The position numbers and the translations under genes are program-made. A model generated the notes under the pieces. The model saw only the letters and a program-made list of their open reading frames with translations. It ran no database searches and was not told the origin of the DNA. This document shows, piece after piece, positions 30,622-36,346 of a DNA stretch of 36,346 nucleotides. The stretch is from Phaeoceros laevis (Eukaryota; Anthocerotophyta; Anthocerotopsida; Notothyladales): contig JBNGIQ010009121.1 of the NCBI GenBank assembly GCA_049999765.1, forward strand, positions 1 to 36,346, in the 5' to 3' direction. The first letter of the stretch is position 1, and each line of letters starts with the position of its first letter.

Positions 30622-31480
30622 ATGGTGAGCACATATATGTGAAGGACCTATAAACTCAATGGTACACATGAAAGTGCTTATTGTCTTATCCTAGAGGTGC
30701 AGTGATGATCAATCTCTTACAATATAGTAGCTTCCAGTAAGAATGTTATGTACATACCTCTTGTGTAAAATACATCTCCATAATCCAAGAAACTTATTAG
30801 GGAAGTGAATCCCGAAAGGAAGCATTTAGAAAATACTTGGAAGCAAGTGGAGTGCTAGACTCTTTGACAAGAGGTTCATATATGTTGCCAATGGAATGTT
30901 TTACTATATACTAGTTATAAGTTATCTTTATATAGTTGTGTTTTAAAATTCTCTCTAATGCTAATAGTGCTGGTGAATCTTTATGAAGAAAAAGAAAAGC
31001 CCGACATTGCATTGGAGTGAGTATTTATTTCACTTTTTTTTGACAATTTTCTATAATGCAAGAGTTACATGTTGTTCCAAACACATCATGCAATAGTATA
31101 ATAAACCTGCGGTTTATTGCAGCTTCATTTTGCATAGTTTGGGAGGATTTTCGAATGCTGAATTTGAAATTATTAAAAACGAGAAAACTGAGCTGAAAGC
31201 GAAGGTTGATGAACTAGCTACACTATATGAAGGAGCTCTAAAGAAGGTTTTGTTAAGAAATTTTTGAATATGTTGCAATCAATGCATGTACATAGTGATG
31301 GCTAAAAGAGCATCACTTTACCATGACATAAGATGTATGCTCTCATTGTGCTTCTAGATTGAAGAGTTGACTCCCCCACCACCACCAGAAGGTCCTCTAG
31401 ACCCACCACTTGAAGAGGAAGAAAGAATTGCAGATGAAAAGATTGAAAAAGAAAGGAAAGGAAAAAAAAAGACGAAATAG
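30622..31480 (+). CDS. MYCBP/AMY-1-like protein (flagellar FAP174 family), five exons
   Basis: Proposed exons are 30622-30624 (ATG only, donor GTGAGC), 30801-30873, 30968-31016, 31123-31246 and 31358-31480. The introns are 94-176 bp, all GT...AG, and all phases agree, giving 123 residues. The product has F-R-K-Y-L-E-A-S-G-V-L-D, then L-V-N-L-Y-E-E-K-E-K-P, A-L-D-F and H-S-L-G-G, the core of the Myc-binding protein family with a dimerisation/docking-like helix pair, then a coiled coil (K-T-E-L-K-A-K-V-D-E-L) and a proline- and glutamate-rich tail with a lysine-rich end. In Chlamydomonas the family member FAP174 is in the flagellar central apparatus; in animals MYCBP binds A-kinase anchoring proteins. 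The ATG-only first exon is the least sure part; AATAAA at 31697 may be its poly(A) signal. No damage is seen. Confidence 0.85.
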
Positions 31481-32640
31481 TTTCAAGACAATTTGTGCTT
31501 CCACTACCTACACAAACTTAGCCCGCACTATCCTTTTTAAGCTTTCTTATGTTATCTTCTCTAAGAAGGCTTATTTGTAAGAAAAGCATAGTCATTGTGA
31601 TTCGTACATTCATTTGCTACTCTGCTGGACTGGATGGTCATGCTATCGTCGAAGTACATATTTACTGTCTAGGTTCAGACCTGTTGTCCATGTCAAAATA
31701 AATGCCTCCGGCCCATGTCCAGGTACGAGCGTCCACGATGTGCATGTTGTTGTTTAACCGTCAAGGCCGGAGAATGTTGGACGATTGTAGCATAATAGAC
31801 TATAGAGCATGCATGTGTAATTTAGTGCCATATGACATAAACATACATATATAAACATATAAACATCATCACACACTCACCCATAACACTGTAGGTGTGT
31901 TCTTTGTGACATACATACAGTTTAGAATTTGTGTGGTAAGCACAAATATTCATTTCCCCTTCTTCAAGGAAATCTCATTGCTCAAGTTTCTGGTGGTCCA
32001 TTGGTAAACCTGAGTCCTGCAAAGCCTTGTGCCTCAATCAGTTTGTATCATGTAAAATGCTCAAGCATGCTTCAGACCTGATTTGTGCAAGTGTTGGTGG
32101 TAAGAGTCATTCTTGACCAAACTATGCTACCATTATATAAAATATATCCAACACTTTTAGCGCATCTATGTTAGAACTTTCAGGGCATCCATGTTTCAGT
32201 GCTTCAAAGCTTCAGACTAAAGGAAGGTGTTGCGTAGAATGGACAACATTCAGGTTCTAAACTTACCTTTTACTTCGACTATTTGCTAAATATAGCTTGT
32301 TTTGCAAAACCTGACTGACTCACCATGTTTGGATGTGATGCAGCAGACCATGACCGTTCCTTGATCATCAACCCTAGGATGGACAGCCCAAGCAGCCCAG
32401 GCAATGAAGGCAACAAATGCAAAACAATCTACAAACATCCAAAATGCATGCTCTAGCTAAAATAGGTGCGAACACCAACATATTTTACGGAAAATTATGA
32501 TCTTACAGCCTGTGACGCTTGTCCCATCTTGGCTCTAACTCTTGTTTCATGGACCACTCAAGTTCACTACCACCAGGGATTGTGGATCGCTGCTGTGACT
32601 CGACAAATCTATGACGTTTGAGCAGGACAATAACTAAACT
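31481..32640. other. AT-rich DNA with no gene seen
   Basis: Apart from the likely 3' UTR of the MYCBP-like gene (to about 31,720), I see no conserved frame, inverted end or repeat array here. Confidence 0.5.
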
Positions 32641-32649
32641 TGGCCACAG

Positions 32650-32845
32650 TCAGCTGCTGTTTAGGGAAGGCTTCACGGCGAGCTGTTGTTCAGGGAAGGC
32701 CTTAGGGTCAGCTGCTGTTCAGGGAAGGCCTCAGGGCCAGCTGCTGTTCAGAAGGCCTCAGGGTTAGCTACTGTTCGAGAAGGCCTCAGGGCCAGCTGCT
32801 GTTCAGGGAAGGCCTCAGGGCCAGCAGCTGCACAGGGAAGGGCCA
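32650..32845 (+). repeat. 29-bp minisatellite, about 6-7 units
   Basis: Units of the type CAGCTGCTGTTCAGGGAAGG plus CCTCAGGGC follow one another with small changes and one short deletion. From 32850 to 33510 I see no other feature. Confidence 0.85.
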
Positions 32846-33514
32846 CAAGGCCATAAATGCATTGAGTAGGAGAGGTAGAAGGACTGGAGAGACGTGAGAG
32901 TGTTCAGGGCTCGAAGGCAAATGTGCAAAGTGAAGAGTGAGCAGAATAGTTGCCGAGATGGGTAGTAGCTGAAAATTTAAAGACAATAGATGTGGGAAAG
33001 TTTGAGTAGTTTTTTCGAGAGATGAGATAGGGAGAAGGAATCAGCATGAGATTTCTTAGCTAAAAATGTAAAAAGGTATAGTTTCCTCGCCACCTAGTCC
33101 TACGAGACTTGCAGACTCCTACCCTGTCTCCTGCATCAAGAGAGGACAACCAAAATCCTGGAGGCCAGCAGCGCGGAGCAGCAATGCAAGCCTCCACTCC
33201 ACACTGGGTACAAATGTGGCAACACCTAGGGGATGGAGAGCTCTAGCTTCCACTCCATAAAAGGCTATGCACAAATGGACAATGGATTAAGAGAGAGCGG
33301 GATACATGTAGTGGAGGGTGGACCCCCTCACTCTAGCCTAGGAAATTTGCTCCCTATTGGTCAGCCAGATCTCTGGCACCTGATTGGTCCACCTGCCTCT
33401 ACCCTATCTTTATCTCCCCTATCCCTGTAGGATAGGACGGGCCCCTCTTAACTTCCTAACCCTTTATTTACTTAACTAATTAACTACCACTTGTTTGTTA
33501 ACATCTCATACTAA

Positions 33515-34204
33515 CTACGAGCTACGGACACCACACAATAAACTGAAACACACGCCATACGACACACAAACACTTGGAAATCCTAACACATAGCTCACAT
33601 GGCAGGTGTTTGTCGCATGCTCCACCGTCTCGTTGTTGTTTTCCGTTGCTGGCTCCCCGTTGGCCGTCGCTGTAGCTTCGTTGTCACATAAACCCTGCAC
33701 GAACGATGGTTCCGTACAACCCGTATCCTCTGGCTCAGGGGCAGGTAGTGCCTCCAACTCTATCACTCGGTCTACGAACTCTCTTACCAAGGTCTCCGCG
33801 TCGTCTCTCCATCCCTCACATTGATGTTCTAGGATGTCCTGCTCCCATGACCAACTCTCTAAGGCATCGTCCTTCCATAGGTCGTTCCCGGCCTCTTGCT
33901 CCTCGTATCCCGTCAGTTTGGCCTTGGTAGCTACCAACTTCGCAGCTCGTCGCTCTACCCGTTCTTCTACATCAAATAAGCAATTTGCCATAGACTGATG
34001 GTTCAACAATCGTTGTCGTCGTGCTGCCTTCTCCTTCGCCACGAGTCTCTGTTGCTCAATAACCTCCACACTCAATTTACCGCACTTGTACCTCAACGTG
34101 TTGACCTTGGACTCGAGCCGTGCACATCGTTCCGTCATCTTCGCCCGTTTTTTCGTCCAGCTCTTGGCTTGCTTAGCCAAATGGCTCAACTCTTCTATAT
34201 CCAT
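33515..34204 (-). CDS. Unknown coiled-coil ORF (229 codons)
   Basis: An ATG at 34204 opens a clean frame on the minus strand. Residues of about 5-125 are rich in K, R, E, A and L with heptad-like spacing (for example L-E-S-K-V-N-T-L, then V-E-E-R-V-E-R-R-A-A-K-L), predicting a long coiled coil. An acidic, tryptophan-containing middle (S-W-S-W-E-Q-D) and a low-complexity tail rich in A, T, E and N follow. The last about 25 residues are hydrophobic. I do not recognise the family. It follows, on the same strand, the decayed frame at 34230-35165 and may have been part of the same gene or element. Confidence 0.5.
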   Translation of the reverse strand: MDIEELSHLAKQAKSWTKKRAKMTERCARLESKVNTLRYKCGKLSVEVIEQQRLVAKEKAARRQRLLNHQSMANCLFDVEERVERRAAKLVATKAKLTGYEEQEAGNDLWKDDALESWSWEQDILEHQCEGWRDDAETLVREFVDRVIELEALPAPEPEDTGCTEPSFVQGLCDNEATATANGEPATENNNETVEHATNTCHVSYVLGFPSVCVSYGVCFSLLCGVRSS

Positions 34205-34229
34205 GTCCGCCTACCTGTTCATCCGTTGT

Positions 34230-35165
34230 AACTGCTCCAACTGAGAAGGTAGGCTCACCTGCCCTTCTGTCTGTAACAACGTACCAACATCGTCAAGGAA
34301 CGGAAACAAGGTTGCGGGCAACCACCTCGCTTCTGCATAACATGTCGTCCCGTTGCTCCTCCACTAGTCGTCGCCTCGTTCTCGTTGAGCAACCGTGGGG
34401 GTTACACCCGTGCCTTCTTCGTCGCCATGCCGTCCTGAGCGCTAGCCTCTTCCTCCGCCTTCCTAGTCATTATCTTCTTAAACTCTTCCATTGACACCCA
34501 TTTCTTGGTCGTAGGATGTCGTTCCCGTTGCGGTGTGGCTACCCAGGTCTATAAGGCTCCTTCGTCCACCTCGGTCCACTCCCCGTGTGCCTTGTACATT
34601 AGCTTGATCAGCGGGGTCAAGAAGCACGTCGCGTCCTTCGCGTCCTTCATGTAGCTGCCCACCTGTGTTAAAAAGAATTGATGAAACGTGGCCCCTAGTC
34701 CACTGGGCGTTTCAGTTGCATGGCATAGTGCAAGGTTACGGCTAACTGTTTGCTAATTGCGGACCGTCTCGCTGTGCAAGTGATGCCCTATAGTGCCTTA
34801 GCCAACATCTGTCTCTCTTCATTGTAGTATGCTACGATGGGCCACCCATTGGCACTTGCCTTCTCCTCATTGAATCCTCCGAACTGGTGCTCCGTTGGCA
34901 TACCGTACATTGACGTGTCATTCTCCTCCTCGTCTGGTCGCATCAAGGCACGTCAAAAGTACGACATTTCCCAGATACATGGGTTAGATCGCAACGTGTT
35001 GCCCATGCCACGATCCCAGGCTCGCTTGAATTCCGCTACCAACCCCGGGCTCTTGACCGTCCAATCTTTTAGCAAGAAGGTGAGACCGTACCGTTCCGCC
35101 AACGGCTTCACCCGTCTAGATTTGCCCGGGTGATGGGCAACAACACTGCCGTTAGCCCCCAAGGA
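34230..35165 (-). pseudogene. Unknown decayed gene
   Basis: From an ATG at 35162 the minus strand reads A-E-R-Y-G-L-T-F-L-L-K-D-W and R-S-N-P-C-I-W-E-M-S-Y-F, then TGA, and continues in phase with M-Y-G-M-P-T-E-H-Q-F-G-G-F and W-P-I-V-A-Y-Y-N-E-E-R-Q-M. After a TAG it resumes past a splice-like AACACAG with V-G-S-Y-M-K-D-A-K-D-A and W-V-S-M-E-E-F-K-K-I-M. The protein was probably over 250 residues. I recognise no domain. Three or more stops indicate decay. Confidence 0.45.
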
Positions 35166-36108
35166 CGTTCGCCTACCTTCATCGCTTGGACGGGACGTTG
35201 ATTCTATGAGGGTACAGCCCTCGTACTACTTGGTGCATACCTACCCCTTGCAACTCGTCCCACAGAACTCACGGCTCCGGAGCCCTTCTCCGGAGTCGAC
35301 ATCGTCTCGTCCAAGATCTTGGGGAAAGGAAAATCCTCCTTTCACCCTCCTCCTTGCCTTCTCGCACATCCCCAGTGCCAACCTAGTGCCCACACAGTTT
35401 GACCAGCCACCTGTTTCCTCAGCCAGCTATCCTAGCTTAAAAATATACCGCTTACAAATATACCGCAAGAGAGAACGGGGAGAAAAAGATCTCCCCAACC
35501 ACACGACCCTTCTCCCTTGTGTCCGTGCACATGGTCAGTCCATCTGAAATGCAACCTTGGCCAGACCCCGGTCACATGCCTGCGCCTCCTCCTAACTAGA
35601 CCAGACTAATCAGGTTACTAAAAAAACGTTAGAAAGGAGGAGGGAGAAAATTCCCTCCTTCCCTCACAACCGTGTGACGTCCTCCTTGCCTGGACTACTA
35701 AGTTGGCAGCCACCAGGGTGCACTGCCTACCCACTCTCCTGGCCAGCAGCCCTATGGACACCGGCCTAATCATCGCATGGCCTGAGCTTGGTCAGGTCAG
35801 CCTTCAAGACAACATAAAAAATGATTAAAGCCTTGGGGAAGGGAATGATTTCCCCCCTGCCTTCGTCCCGCACGCTCCTGTTGACTGTCTCCTAACGTCC
35901 TTCCTGGGCAGCTTGCTGGTGTACGGCTTGTTATTAAAGGTTAAATACATTAACTTTGTCAGGCCTTGTTAACACACGTCGCTCAACTGGATGCCTGTAT
36001 GTTAGAGGCATGGCATGGTACATCACCAACAGCAACATCACCCTCATGCTGTTGGTATAGTCTCTTTTATGCTTTGTTTCTTTACGTTTCGTGAGTAGTT
36101 GCTTTACG
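35166..36108. other. No gene seen
   Basis: Mixed composition with pyrimidine-rich stretches. Two CTCCTTCCCTC-type segments lie near 35650-35670 and 35840-35870. No convincing frame or structured repeat was found. Confidence 0.4.
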
Positions 36109-36346
36109 CACTGCAAGAAAAAGGCCATTATTATAGCGGCCAATTACAACACGTTTTTGGCGTTTTACAACGGTTTTGGGAGAAATAACGCCGCTACAAC
36201 GGCCTTGGTCGCCGGGGCCCCCTCCGTTGCTAATGTCAGAGTATTCTTCTATTGTTCACGATGTAATCGGCCCCGTTGTAATGCCGATGTAACAGGACCG
36301 CATTGCACTGCGCTGTAATCGGACCCGGTCTACTGCCCGTTCTGGG
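36109..36346 (+). mobile_element. CACTA (En/Spm) transposon terminus, cut by window edge
   Basis: CACTGCAAGAAAAAGG at 36109 matches the CACTACAAGAAAA start of plant CACTA elements, preceded by ACG as a possible 3-bp target. The following 230 bp contain many short subterminal motifs in both directions (ACAACGG, CCGTTGTAA, GTAATCGG), the kind of array bound by CACTA transposases. The element continues beyond the window, so its coding part is not seen. Confidence 0.75.

Overview
The window looks like transposon-rich nuclear DNA from a plant. The signs are a plant-type Ty1/copia element, a CACTA end with the usual CACTRCAAGAAAA-like start, a hAT transposase remnant, CCCTAAA telomere-type repeats and genes split by introns. 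A five-exon gene for a MYCBP/AMY-1 (flagellar FAP174-like) protein at 30.6-31.5 kb, together with a Penelope-like retroelement, suggests (inference) a plant with swimming sperm, such as a charophyte, bryophyte, lycophyte or fern, rather than a flowering plant. There are four assembly gaps (three of 100 N, one of 400 N).

The most unusual content is a multi-ORF retroelement family present in three diverged copies: copy 1 on the minus strand at 1-1025 (partial), copy 2 on the plus strand at 7418-12662 (broken), and copy 3 on the plus strand at about 17185-22830 (longest). Each copy has an ORF1 protein of no family I recognise. Copies 2 and 3 follow it with a reverse transcriptase (RT). In copy 3 this RT has the hallmarks of Penelope-like elements (PLEs): a K-GL-x-P N-terminal motif, an HK finger motif, motif A D-I-x-x-C-Y-x-x-I-P, a YIDD catalytic box and a PLE-type thumb. 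No GIY-YIG endonuclease is visible. All three ORF1 copies start at a 3' splice-site-like sequence in the same phase, which fits the known habit of PLEs of keeping introns.

Copy 2 is a nest. A 2.96 kb terminal-inverted-repeat element (7859-10817), flanked by an 11-bp target duplication, sits inside its ORF1. That element is filled with two kinds of tandem repeats and carries telomere-like motifs near both ends. A minus-strand copia element (12663 to about 16784 and into the 400-N gap) sits inside its RT ORF. Between this copia's RNase H and 3' LTR lies a plus-strand, antisense ORF for a small membrane-anchored protein. Copy 3 lies just beyond the gap and is bracketed by a 94-bp direct repeat (17185-17278 and 24027-24120), either a PLE pseudo-LTR or a long target duplication.

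The other parts are: an 0.81 kb tandem duplication (1.13-2.66 kb); a decayed LINE ORF2 C-terminus (2.9-4.6 kb); a GC-rich tract and an unknown broken ORF (4.6-7.15 kb); an LTR-like segment (24.5-25.2 kb); a repeat field (26-27.7 kb); a hAT transposase remnant (27.8-28.5 kb); a Myb/SANT-like fragment (28.6-29.1 kb); the MYCBP-like host gene; a 29-bp minisatellite (32.65-32.85 kb); an unknown decayed gene with a coiled-coil ORF on the minus strand (33.5-35.2 kb); and a CACTA terminus running off the right edge. Apart from the MYCBP-like gene, nearly every coding segment is damaged.
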